A stretch of DNA of 8,103 nucleotides from Deltaproteobacteria bacterium (GTDB lineage: Bacteria; Myxococcota; Myxococcia; Myxococcales; 40CM-4-68-19), in the NCBI GenBank assembly GCA_005879095.1, contig VBLM01000052.1, positions 1 to 8,103 of the forward strand, given 5' to 3'. The first letter of the stretch is position 1. Every line of letters begins with the position of its first letter. Below, in pieces: positions 1-6,611 of the stretch. The notes beneath the pieces are model-generated. The model worked only from the letters and a program-made list of their open reading frames with translations. It was not told the origin of the DNA and did no database searches. The translations under genes were made by a program, and so were the position numbers.

Positions 1-1
1 C

Positions 2-241
2 AGCTATGTGATCGATTTTGCCGAGCTGAAGAAGGCCGGCGTCGAGGTCTGCTCGCGGTTCGACCACGCCAACATCAACGAGGTCGAACCCTTCCGCGAA
101 AGCGAGCGCAATCCCACCGCCGAGGAGCTGGCCCGATTTCTCTGCGAGCAGCTCGGCCGCCGATTCGACGACGGGCGGGTGCGCATCTGCAAGGTGGAAG
201 TCTTCGAGACCGACAACAATCGCGCGGAGTACTGTCCATGA
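2..241 (+). CDS. queD: 6-carboxytetrahydropterin synthase / 6-pyruvoyl-tetrahydropterin synthase family protein, C-terminal part (5' end outside window)
   Basis: The open frame enters from the left edge (S-Y-V-I-D-F-A-E-L-K...), so the GTG at 8 is an internal valine and not a start. The visible 79 residues match the C-terminal half of the QueD/PTPS family. They show the V-I-D-F-A-E-L-K segment after the zinc-binding part, the catalytic D-H pair in R-F-D-H-A-N-I-N, the N-P-T-A-E-E-L-A helix, and a late F-E-T corresponding to the conserved glutamate of E. coli QueD. The zinc-ligand histidines and catalytic cysteine lie upstream, outside the window. Family enzymes convert 7,8-dihydroneopterin triphosphate to 6-carboxy- or 6-pyruvoyl-tetrahydropterin in the cytoplasm, for queuosine/7-deazapurine or pterin synthesis. 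Which reaction applies here cannot be told from this fragment, so the symbol is tentative. The stop overlaps the next start (ATGA). Confidence 0.85.
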   Translation, partial: SYVIDFAELKKAGVEVCSRFDHANINEVEPFRESERNPTAEELARFLCEQLGRRFDDGRVRICKVEVFETDNNRAEYCP

Positions 242-690
242 GAATCGCGCTCGCCCTCCTGCTCCTGACTGCCTGCGCCGGCCGGAAGCCCGACGGTCCG
301 CCCGACACGGAGGTGCAGATCGTGGACGAGCTGGGCGACCCTTTGTTGGGCACTTCGAGTTTCTGGGCGCGAGCCACGCAGGACAAGTGCGTGCAGTACG
401 GGGAGAGCTGCACCGTCGCGCTCCCCACCGGCGACTACTCGCTGACCTTCCGCAAGGAGCGGGCAGGGCGGCCGGGCTCGCAGATCGGCGGCACCGTCCA
501 GAGCGAGCGCGCCGCGGGCTGCCTGCGGGCCCGGGTGCACGTCGTTCCCGGTCAGAAGATCGTCTGCAAGAAGAAGGGCGAATTCAACTGCGCCAAGGGC
601 GTCTACGAGACGATGGACTGCGGCAACGCCGCCGCGGTCCGTTACGGCTACAAGCCGAAGCCCGGGGACGAGCCGCCTTCCGAACAATGA
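238..690 (+). CDS. Small cysteine-rich lipoprotein, function unknown
   Basis: This is a 150-residue protein that I do not recognise as a named family. It opens with a short hydrophobic stretch ending in L-T-A-C (lipobox, Cys13), so it is predicted to be a signal-peptidase-II lipoprotein anchored in the envelope. The hydrophobic core is short (about 9 residues) and the n-region has a single Arg. Residues about 24-75 (T-E-V-Q-I-V-D-E-L-G-D-P ... L-P-T-G-D-Y-S-L) resemble the start and end of a carboxypeptidase-regulatory-like/transthyretin-type beta sandwich. The mature part has six further cysteines (51, 58, 95, 110, 118, 128), enough for three disulphides, and a Lys/Pro-rich tail. The ATG lies inside the stop of the queD-like gene (ATGA), with GGAG at 226-229 at good spacing. 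The protein overlaps the next gene in the same way, which supports co-translation. Confidence 0.8.
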   Translation: MRIALALLLLTACAGRKPDGPPDTEVQIVDELGDPLLGTSSFWARATQDKCVQYGESCTVALPTGDYSLTFRKERAGRPGSQIGGTVQSERAAGCLRARVHVVPGQKIVCKKKGEFNCAKGVYETMDCGNAAAVRYGYKPKPGDEPPSEQ

Positions 691-1439
691 AGAATGGCGT
701 CGATAGAAACAGGGCCACGTTCACGCCCTGGTTCTGGAGCTACCGGTGGGCGGCGCGCATCGAGGCGGTCATCGTGGCCTGCGTCTTCGCGGGCGTCGTC
801 TTCATCATGGGCTTCTTGTTCCAGATGCCCGGGCCGCTCGTCGTCCACGTGGACGACGATGTACGCGAGCCGATCAAAGGGGCGCGCGTGCGCTGCACTT
901 CGCCGGACGGGCAGACGTCGTACGCTGGGTTGACGGACGTCTTCGGCGAAGCCAAGTGGCCCGGGCTCGCGAAAGGTCCGTGGAAGTGCGACGTGACGCC
1001 GCCCGACCGCTACCACGCGGGCACGACGACCGGGTACGCCGTGGTGGTGTCGCGCCATCCGGCGATGTGGACCACCGCGATCGAGCGGCCGGGACGGCTT
1101 TCCGTGCAGGTGGTGCGGCCCGAGGGCGCTCCGCGCGCCAAAGTCGCCGTGCGCGCCGTCTGCGGAAACGAGACGTGGGAGGCGCGCGCAGGATTGCTCG
1201 ACGGGCGCGCGCTCCTCTTCGTTCCCCACGGCGTACCGTGCCGCGTCGGTCTGGTGCGGCCGGAACTGCCCGGCTACGGTCCCTCGACGCAGCGAACACT
1301 CTCCTGCGAGACCGAGCCGTGCAGCGAGCAGCTTTCCGCAGGCGTCGGCCAGGAAGCGAGCGCGGTGCTCAAGCCTTCGTTGCAGCAGTGGCTCGCGGTG
1401 CGCCCGCCTCCGGAGCCTGACAAGCCGTCGGATCACTGA
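687..1439 (+). CDS. Membrane-anchored protein with two tandem beta-sandwich-like repeats, function unknown
   Basis: This is a 250-residue protein. The frame stays open far upstream, but the ATG at 687 is chosen because it overlaps the lipoprotein stop (ATGA) and puts a basic N-terminus directly before a single transmembrane helix (about residues 24-46). The rest (47-250) should lie outside the cytoplasm. It contains two similar segments, about 51-135 and 137-220. Each starts with a V-x-V strand and a G/P-rich turn, then a V-R-x-C or V-R-A-V-C strand, a D-x-x-G-x-A turn and a second cysteine strand. This resembles carboxypeptidase-regulatory-like Ig folds. Extracytoplasmic cysteines are at 70, 101, 159, 185, 207 and 212; pairs 70/101 and 159/185 probably cross-link each repeat, with 207/212 a possible third. 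The fold assignment is inference and no enzymatic motif is visible. The preceding lipoprotein seems to share the fold. Confidence 0.8.
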   Translation: MKNGVDRNRATFTPWFWSYRWAARIEAVIVACVFAGVVFIMGFLFQMPGPLVVHVDDDVREPIKGARVRCTSPDGQTSYAGLTDVFGEAKWPGLAKGPWKCDVTPPDRYHAGTTTGYAVVVSRHPAMWTTAIERPGRLSVQVVRPEGAPRAKVAVRAVCGNETWEARAGLLDGRALLFVPHGVPCRVGLVRPELPGYGPSTQRTLSCETEPCSEQLSAGVGQEASAVLKPSLQQWLAVRPPPEPDKPSDH

Positions 1440-1477
1440 CCGAGTGGCCGATGGTCGGCGTGGCGGCTCCCTGCGAT

Positions 1478-2005
1478 ATGCGTCTCGCAATCCCGCTCGC
1501 AATCCTGCTCGCGTCCGCCGCCCGCGCCGAGCCGGCTCGAGTCAGCCTGACGGCGGGCACGGGGGTAGGGCGGGACTTCGCCGGAGGCCAACTCGAGATC
1601 GGCGCCGGGAACTGGAGCGGCTCGGTGGGTCTCGGCCTGCTGCTGGTGGCCGGCAAGTCCCTCGCCCTCGGCGCGCGCTGGTCGATGCGGCCGGATGGCA
1701 GCGGCTTCGGCGTCGGGTTGCAGGCCTTCGTCGTCACCGAACAAGGGACAGACTTCGACGACTATCGCGAGACTTTCACGGTGGTGTCCGCCACCGCGCA
1801 CTGGCGCTGGCTGTTCCTTCGCCACTTCATCGTCGACGTCGGCGCCGGGCCGGCGATCAGCGTCGACAGCTATCGGTTCCCGACCAGGGACTACGGCGCC
1901 GACAACGGCAAGCTGAGGCGGACGACTTGCTTCGGCATCGGCATGGACGTCGGAAGCTGCGGCATTCCACTCGACATCGAACTGGGGCTCGGCTTCGCTT
2001 TCTAG
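1478..2005 (+). CDS. Small outer-membrane beta-barrel-like protein, function unknown
   Basis: This is a 175-residue protein. The ATG at 1478 gives a clean signal peptide (M-R-L-A-I-P-L-A-I-L, cleavage expected after A-S-A-A-R-A). An ATG nine codons upstream (1451) would only add a poor leader. The mature chain alternates short amphipathic strands rich in Gly, aromatic residues and Val (for example G-S-V-G-L-G-L-L-L-V, F-G-V-G-L-Q-A-F-V-V, F-I-V-D-V-G-A-G-P) and ends in L-G-L-G-F-A-F. A C-terminal Phe is the classical BAM-recognition feature of outer-membrane barrels. The size suits about eight strands. Two cysteines (151, 161) sit close together near the end. It starts 38 bp after the membrane-anchored protein on the same strand, without an obvious Shine-Dalgarno. 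It probably ends the envelope operon, and its TAG abuts the stop of the convergent aldolase gene. Confidence 0.75.
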   Translation: MRLAIPLAILLASAARAEPARVSLTAGTGVGRDFAGGQLEIGAGNWSGSVGLGLLLVAGKSLALGARWSMRPDGSGFGVGLQAFVVTEQGTDFDDYRETFTVVSATAHWRWLFLRHFIVDVGAGPAISVDSYRFPTRDYGADNGKLRRTTCFGIGMDVGSCGIPLDIELGLGFAF

Positions 2006-2932
2006 TTACTTGCCGGTGTAGATGTCCATCACCTGTCGCAAGAGCTGAATTGCCTCCTCGCGCGGGCGTTGGAACGCGTTGCGGCCCATGATGGAGCCGA
2101 ACGCGCCGCCGTCGCGCAGGCCGCGGATCTCGGTGAGAATTTCGTCGGTCCCCTTGGCTTCGCCGCCCGAGAAGATCACGATCCGCTTCCCGTTGAAGCA
2201 GCTCTGCACGACGTGCCGCGTCCGGTCCGCGAGCGTCTTCCATGGAATCGAGTACTTCTCGAACACCTTCTGCGCCTCGGGCTGGTAGATGAACTCGCCC
2301 GGCGGCTTCACCTTCACCACGTGCGACCCGAGCTGGCACGCGATCTGTGCCGCGTACGCCGCGACGTCCACCGCCGTCTCCCCCTTCTTGTCGGTGATGC
2401 CCTCGCCACGCGGGTACGACCACGTCACCGCCGCGAGGCCGGAAGCCTTGGCCTCCTCGATCAACTCGCGCAGATTCTCGTACATGTGATTGCGCGCCGA
2501 CGAGCCGGGATAGATGGTGTACCCGATCGCCGCGCACCCGAGCCTCACGGCATCGCGCACGCTTCCGGTCACCGCGCTCTCCGGCGCATGTCCCTTCGAC
2601 AAAGTGTCGGAATTATTGAGCTTCAGAATCAGCGGAATCTGCCCGGCGTACTTCCCCGCCACGGCCTCGATGAATCCGAGCGGCGCCGCATACGCGTTGC
2701 AGCCCGAGTCGATCGCCAGCTGCACGTGATATTCCGGATCGTACCCGGGCGGATTTGGGGCGAACGACCGCGCCGGCCCGTGCTCGAACCCCTGGTCGAC
2801 CGGCAGAATCACCAGCTTGCCGGTCCCGGCCAGCCGACCATGCATCAGCAGCCGATAGATTTTCCCGAGCGTGCCCGGGTTGTCCGACGGGTACCAGCTG
2901 AGGATCTCTCGAACACGGGAGGTCGTTTCCAT
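2006..2932 (-). CDS. fbaB: Class I fructose-bisphosphate aldolase, archaeal/FbaB (DeoC-like) type
   Basis: This 308-residue protein interconverts fructose 1,6-bisphosphate with dihydroxyacetone phosphate and glyceraldehyde 3-phosphate in glycolysis/gluconeogenesis, through a Schiff base and without metal. It aligns throughout with E. coli FbaB: G-R-L-A-G-T-G then L-P-V-D-Q-G-F-E-H-G (D46, active-site Asp), L-A-I-D-S-G-C-N, L-I-L-K-L-N-N, G-Y-T-I-Y-P-G-S (tyrosine near the active site), and H-V-V-K-V-K with K207 as the expected Schiff-base lysine (E. coli K236, in D-I-V-K-Q-K). The phosphate-binding loops F-S-G-G-E-A-K-G (254-261) and G-R-N-A-F (283-287) follow. It is shorter than E. coli FbaB (350) and nearer to archaeal-type lengths. 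An in-frame TAG four codons upstream of the ATG fixes the start region; no strong Shine-Dalgarno is seen. It lies 75 bp after plsB on the same strand and may be the operon's last gene. Confidence 0.93.
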   Translation of the reverse strand: METTSRVREILSWYPSDNPGTLGKIYRLLMHGRLAGTGKLVILPVDQGFEHGPARSFAPNPPGYDPEYHVQLAIDSGCNAYAAPLGFIEAVAGKYAGQIPLILKLNNSDTLSKGHAPESAVTGSVRDAVRLGCAAIGYTIYPGSSARNHMYENLRELIEEAKASGLAAVTWSYPRGEGITDKKGETAVDVAAYAAQIACQLGSHVVKVKPPGEFIYQPEAQKVFEKYSIPWKTLADRTRHVVQSCFNGKRIVIFSGGEAKGTDEILTEIRGLRDGGAFGSIMGRNAFQRPREEAIQLLRQVMDIYTGK

Positions 2933-3007
2933 GCGGCCACGCTAGATCGCGCCCTGTCGCCTTTCAAGGACCTCCGGCCGCCTTGTTGAGCAGCGTGCGG
3001 CCGAGCG

Positions 3008-5542
3008 TCACCGCAAGAACAGGTCGGTTTCGTCGGCCAGCGCGTCGATCTTTTCCTTCGCGGCAAACTCGGGTGTCAGCTGCATCTTCGCCCCGATCAC
3101 GACGCCGCGGTCGCGGAACATCTGCAACGCGTTCTCCAGCGTTGGCTTGCTCAGCGCTTCGATGCGGTGCACCCGCCCGGCGAGGTACGCCGCGCGCCCG
3201 CGGTCGAGCGCGATGCGGGTGAATTCCCGGGTCGGCATCGGCCCGGCCAACAGCAGCTGCAGGGCGTCCGCCGTCACCCACACGGCCTCGCCGAACTGCC
3301 GCAGCAACTCGGCCAGCAGCGCCAGCATGCGCACGCCGCGCGCCACCGGCTGCACGCCTTCGCCGACCTTTTCCACCAGTCCCCAGCGCAACAGCAGCGC
3401 GAACGTCTCGTCGACGGTCGACTCGAAGCTCTTCCCCGGCGGGTAGATGAACTCGTACTTCAGCAAGCGCGAAGCGTCCTTCGCCCGCCGCATCAGCTCC
3501 GGCAGCGGCGCGGGCTGGCCGCGGAACGACCGCAGCGCGCCCGCCAGGATCGCCGGCGCGAGCAGAAAATGGAGGATCGAGTTCTTGTGGTAGTCGAGCA
3601 CCATCCGGCGCTCTTCCGGCACCGAGTAGAACCGCTCGCCCCCGGCTTCATGCCGCCGCACGGTCCCGTCGGCGCAGAGCGACGCCAGCGCGCGCAGAAC
3701 CAGCGGCCGCGGCGATTCCTTGTCCGCGTGCGCGCCGCAGTCGAGGGCCGCGTCGTGGAGGAAATCGGCGCGATCGAGGACCTCGTTTTCGCTCAGCGCG
3801 CGGCGGTCGTGGCTCAAGAGGACGGCGCTCACCAGCCCGATCGGCGCCAGCGGCGCGGCGGCGTTGATGCCCGCCGAGATGCGCAGGCCGAGGTGCTGCA
3901 CGAGCCGCTTCTTCTCGTCGGGCGTGATGGTCTTCGGATCGAGCCCGCGCTCGCGGAAGAGGCCCGCCAGCGAGATCGGCTCGTCGACGCGGATGGTGAT
4001 GCGCCCGTAGCGGCTGCGCAGCACGCTGGTCGCGCTCAAGAGCGCCTTGGCGTCCTCCTTCTGCTTCTCTCCGCCGAGCAGCTCGTGCTGGTAGCTGCGC
4101 GCTTCGACGATCTTCTCGTACGAGATGCTGATCGGCGCGAAGTACGCGTCCGGCTTCACGCCGGTGAGCCACGCGTCGACCTCGAGCGTGAGCATGCCGA
4201 ACTTGGGCGGCAGCAGCTTGCCGGTGCGCGATCGGCCGCCCTCGATGAAGAACTCCTGCGTGAACCCGTCCTGCAGGAGGCGCTTCACGTATGCGCCCAT
4301 CGTCGCCGAGTAGATGCGGTCGCCCTTGAAGCTGCGCCGGATGAAGAACGCGCCGCCCGCGCGCAAGAGCCGGCCGACCGGCCAGAAATTGAGGTTGTCG
4401 CCCGCTGCGACGTGCGGCGGTTGCAGGCCGTAGTCGTCGCAGATCATCGAGAGAATCATGTAGTCGATGTGCGACTTGTGGCAGGGGCAGAGGATCAGCG
4501 GCGCCTTGCTGCTGGCCTCGACCAGGCGGCGCATGCCGGCCTCGTCGACGTCGACGCCGTCGTAGATACGGTTGAAGATGAAGTTGAGGAATATTTTGAT
4601 TAGATCGACGACGAACCCGCTGTAGCGCGCGGCGATCTCCCGCAGGTCCTTCCGCGCCTCGCGCTCCACCGACTCGGCCGAGCGCTTCTTTTCCTCGGCG
4701 ATCTCGGCGAGCGCGCGGCGAAGCTGCAGGTCGCGCAACGTCTCGTCGATCACCCGCGCCGGCGGCTTCAGCGGCGGCCCGGTGACCACGCGGGTCTCGC
4801 GCGCCAGATGCTGGTGGATCCATCCGCGCACGCGCCGGGCGACGCGGGCCGCCTCGGCGTCGCGCTGCATCGCGTCAACTTCGCTCAGCAGGACCGTCTC
4901 GCCGACCTTGACGTACGCGCTGCGGCGCGCGCCGAGGTAGCCGAGCAGGGTGCGAATGGCGCCCGGCTCCTCCGGATCGCCGAGGAAGAAATCGCGCCAC
5001 GAGCCGCCCAGCTTCTTCGGGCGCTTGCGCCAGAGGAACGTCAGCGGCACGAGCACGATCGGTTTCTGCGGCTGCGCGCGCTGCAGCTCGACCAGCGCGG
5101 GGAATGGATCGGGCAACGAAGTCACCGCGGAGGGCAGCGTGCGCGGCGCTCTCAAAAAGACCATCGCCGCCTCGCCGCTGCGCACCGATTCGACGACGTT
5201 GGCGACCTCTCCGCCTCCGTTCGCCTTGATCTGCGGTCCGCCCAGGTACCAGCGCAGGATCCAGGCGAAGAGCCGATACCCGAGCCCGGTCGCGGCGCGC
5301 GCCAGCGGCAGACCGAGCTTCCAGAAAGTCCAGTTGAAGTATAGTAAGTGTAATAAGGAGGACGAGCGCAGAACGTAGACCGGCGTCGCCTTTCGCGCCG
5401 CATCCTGCAGCCGCGGCAGCTCCTCGGCCGGAAAGGGCACCGGGTCGAACAGCCGGTGCAGCAGCCACCGCGCGAACGGCCCGTACTGCACCGGCCGCCG
5501 CGCCGGCAGGGTCACGAGCGCCGCTGTCTCGGAATCGGCCAT
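3008..5542 (-). CDS. plsB: Glycerol-3-phosphate 1-O-acyltransferase PlsB
   Basis: This 844-residue protein (E. coli PlsB is 807) transfers an acyl chain from acyl-ACP or acyl-CoA to sn-glycerol-3-phosphate at the inner membrane, the first step of phospholipid synthesis. The four acyltransferase blocks are present in order: H-K-S-H-I-D (355-360, the HX4D catalytic His/Asp), G-A-F-F-I-R-R-S-F-K-G-D (397-408), F-F-I-E-G-G-R-S-R-T-G-K (431-442) and A-P-I-S-I-S-Y-E-K (469-477). The N-terminal 300 residues include hydrophobic stretches (63-100, 309-326), followed by the long C-terminal region typical of the family. The frame is open 90 codons further upstream, but that part is antisense-quality sequence overlapping the 129-residue gene. 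ATG 5542, 16 bp after that gene's stop, begins M-A-D-S-E-T and gives normal length. No clear Shine-Dalgarno precedes it, so translational coupling is likely. Rare-codon clusters lie at 5342-5356 and 4592-4606. Confidence 0.95.
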   Translation of the reverse strand: MADSETAALVTLPARRPVQYGPFARWLLHRLFDPVPFPAEELPRLQDAARKATPVYVLRSSSLLHLLYFNWTFWKLGLPLARAATGLGYRLFAWILRWYLGGPQIKANGGGEVANVVESVRSGEAAMVFLRAPRTLPSAVTSLPDPFPALVELQRAQPQKPIVLVPLTFLWRKRPKKLGGSWRDFFLGDPEEPGAIRTLLGYLGARRSAYVKVGETVLLSEVDAMQRDAEAARVARRVRGWIHQHLARETRVVTGPPLKPPARVIDETLRDLQLRRALAEIAEEKKRSAESVEREARKDLREIAARYSGFVVDLIKIFLNFIFNRIYDGVDVDEAGMRRLVEASSKAPLILCPCHKSHIDYMILSMICDDYGLQPPHVAAGDNLNFWPVGRLLRAGGAFFIRRSFKGDRIYSATMGAYVKRLLQDGFTQEFFIEGGRSRTGKLLPPKFGMLTLEVDAWLTGVKPDAYFAPISISYEKIVEARSYQHELLGGEKQKEDAKALLSATSVLRSRYGRITIRVDEPISLAGLFRERGLDPKTITPDEKKRLVQHLGLRISAGINAAAPLAPIGLVSAVLLSHDRRALSENEVLDRADFLHDAALDCGAHADKESPRPLVLRALASLCADGTVRRHEAGGERFYSVPEERRMVLDYHKNSILHFLLAPAILAGALRSFRGQPAPLPELMRRAKDASRLLKYEFIYPPGKSFESTVDETFALLLRWGLVEKVGEGVQPVARGVRMLALLAELLRQFGEAVWVTADALQLLLAGPMPTREFTRIALDRGRAAYLAGRVHRIEALSKPTLENALQMFRDRGVVIGAKMQLTPEFAAKEKIDALADETDLFLR

Positions 5543-5558
5543 CGCGCCCGGCACTTTA

Positions 5559-5948
5559 TCAGCGCGTCGAACAGCCGGGCGATCCGCCCATACCGTCGAG
5601 TTCGGCGACGGATTTGCCCGGTTCGGCAGCGAGAGCCGATGCCAGCCGGGCCAGTCGATGCGCCGCCCCCGGCGTCGCGCGAAGCCAGGCGACACAGGAA
5701 GGGCCCGTCTTTTCCAGCATTTCGGACCGCCCTCGGGCTTCGCGGACCTCGGCCAGCCACAGCTCGCCGGCGGCCTTCTCCAGCGCATCGAACAGTCCGC
5801 GTCTCTCGGCAAGCTGTCCCGCGGCGTCCAGCTCCGCTTCTTCCTCGGTCAGATCGTCCTGCATCGCGCGGGCGACGAACGCGTCGAGCTCGGGGCCGAC
5901 CTCGGCCCGCACCCACGCGACGAGAAAGCCTGGATCCACCTGCGTCAT
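5559..5948 (-). CDS. Hypothetical protein, 129 residues
   Basis: I do not recognise this protein. It begins M-T-Q-V-D-P-G-F-L-V and is mostly helical in character: acidic, Ala/Leu/Glu-rich helices cover residues about 10-75, followed by a more basic second half (H-R-L-A-R-L-A-S-A-L). It has no signal peptide, no transmembrane segment and only two cysteines (85, 126), so it should be cytoplasmic. Support for a real gene: its ATG overlaps the stop of the cupredoxin-like gene (ATGA, 5945-5948), it ends 16 bp before plsB, and third codon positions are strongly G/C, as in its neighbours. The same frame runs open far upstream through antisense sequence, but only this part makes sense as a gene. Its place between a secreted copper protein and PlsB gives no firm functional hint. 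The second half is the weaker part of the call. Confidence 0.65.
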   Translation of the reverse strand: MTQVDPGFLVAWVRAEVGPELDAFVARAMQDDLTEEEAELDAAGQLAERRGLFDALEKAAGELWLAEVREARGRSEMLEKTGPSCVAWLRATPGAAHRLARLASALAAEPGKSVAELDGMGGSPGCSTR

Positions 5949-6598
5949 CGCGGCGTGTACTCGACGTCGTACTTCGCCGTCTGCCCGGCTGCGACCTCGA
6001 TCTCCGTCTCCTTCTCGCCCAGCCGCTCGTGCCAGATCTTCACCTTGTGCTTGCCGGGCGGCACGCCCTCGATCTTGTACGACCCGTTTTCGTCCGTGAT
6101 CGCGTACGCCTGCGTCGGCAGCACGAGGATCCATGCCCGCATCCACGGATGCACGTCGCAGTTGACCTTGAAGGTGCCCTCTTTTTTCAACCGGGTCGGC
6201 ACCACATGGCCGGGGATCGGCATCGCGTAGTTCATCAGCTTCACCTCGCCCGCCTGCGCGCGGACGTTGTGCAGCGCCTTGTCGCTGTTGACCACGTCGA
6301 GCATCGACCCGAACGGCGCGACCAGCACATGCGGCACGAACACACACGACTGCTGATCGAGCTTCTGCTTGACCTGCTTCGCGTCCTTCTTCTCCGTCAG
6401 ATCGGTGAACCAGACGACCGCGTTCTTGATCCCGCCGTCCTTCACCTCCAGCGACTCGTCCGTCTTGCTGGTGCCGCACACCTTCATGTCGCGCGTGACC
6501 GGCAGGTTGGCGAGCTTGGGAGCGAGCCCCGTCAAAGTGACCCGCCCCGACAGGGAGCCCACGTCGGCGGCGAGGAGAGCGATTAGAAGCAGCGGCAT
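5945..6598 (-). CDS. Secreted cupredoxin-like protein with amicyanin-type copper site and C-terminal carboxypeptidase-regulatory-like domain
   Basis: This is a 217-residue protein. A hydrophobic leader (M-P-L-L-L-I-A-L-L-A-A-D-V-G) suggests export, although the n-region lacks Lys/Arg. The central part is cupredoxin-like. H110 in L-H-N-V-R-A matches the upstream copper-ligand His of plastocyanin/amicyanin (P-H-N-V/I). C147-D-V-H150-P-W-M153 gives the C-x2-H-x2-M spacing typical of amicyanin (C-T-P-H-P-F-M), so a full His-Cys-His-Met type 1 site is present. Residues about 165-215 (I-T-D-E-N-G-S-Y-K-I-E-G-V-P-P-G-K-H-K-V-K-I-W-H-E) form a carboxypeptidase-regulatory-like beta sandwich. Two more cysteines (41, 85) could pair. 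Similar proteins in environmental bacteria are usually labelled only by the regulatory-like domain. A periplasmic electron-transfer or copper-binding role is inferred. The ATG has a good Shine-Dalgarno at 6604-6611. The gene is first in a minus-strand run leading to plsB and divergent from groEL. Confidence 0.85.
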   Translation of the reverse strand: MPLLLIALLAADVGSLSGRVTLTGLAPKLANLPVTRDMKVCGTSKTDESLEVKDGGIKNAVVWFTDLTEKKDAKQVKQKLDQQSCVFVPHVLVAPFGSMLDVVNSDKALHNVRAQAGEVKLMNYAMPIPGHVVPTRLKKEGTFKVNCDVHPWMRAWILVLPTQAYAITDENGSYKIEGVPPGKHKVKIWHERLGEKETEIEVAAGQTAKYDVEYTPR

Positions 6599-6603
6599 TC
6601 CGG

Positions 6604-6609
6604 CTCCTC

Positions 6610-6611
<2 letters not shown>
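6604..6611 (-). promoter_or_regulatory. Ribosome binding site of the cupredoxin-like gene
   Basis: On the minus strand AAGAGGAG lies five bases upstream of the ATG at 6598. It is a strong purine-rich Shine-Dalgarno sequence and settles the start, since no alternative in-frame ATG or GTG with such a signal lies just upstream. Confidence 0.75.

Noticed and set aside
8..10. GTG at position 8 as start of the queD-like gene
   Set aside because: It is the valine of the conserved V-I-D-F-A-E-L-K segment in mid-protein; the real start lies outside the window.
387..686. Upstream extension of the membrane-anchored protein
   Set aside because: Arg-rich shadow of the lipoprotein gene in another frame; the ATG at 687 gives an ATGA overlap and a proper N-terminus before the membrane helix.
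2069..2989. 306-codon plus-strand open frame opposite the aldolase
   Set aside because: Antisense of a well-conserved enzyme, with no recognisable motif and Arg/His-rich composition.
2933..3007. Promoter or terminator between plsB and the aldolase
   Set aside because: A TTGAAA is present on the minus strand (2962-2967), but no -10 at suitable spacing and no hairpin with a T run; left as a plain intergenic gap.
3167..4603. 478-codon plus-strand open frame inside plsB
   Set aside because: Antisense of the conserved acyltransferase region; His/Arg/Gln-rich composition typical of shadows in G+C-rich genes.
5543..5812. 90-codon N-terminal extension of plsB
   Set aside because: It overlaps the 129-residue gene, has Arg/Pro/Ser-rich shadow composition, and PlsB has normal family length from the ATG at 5542.
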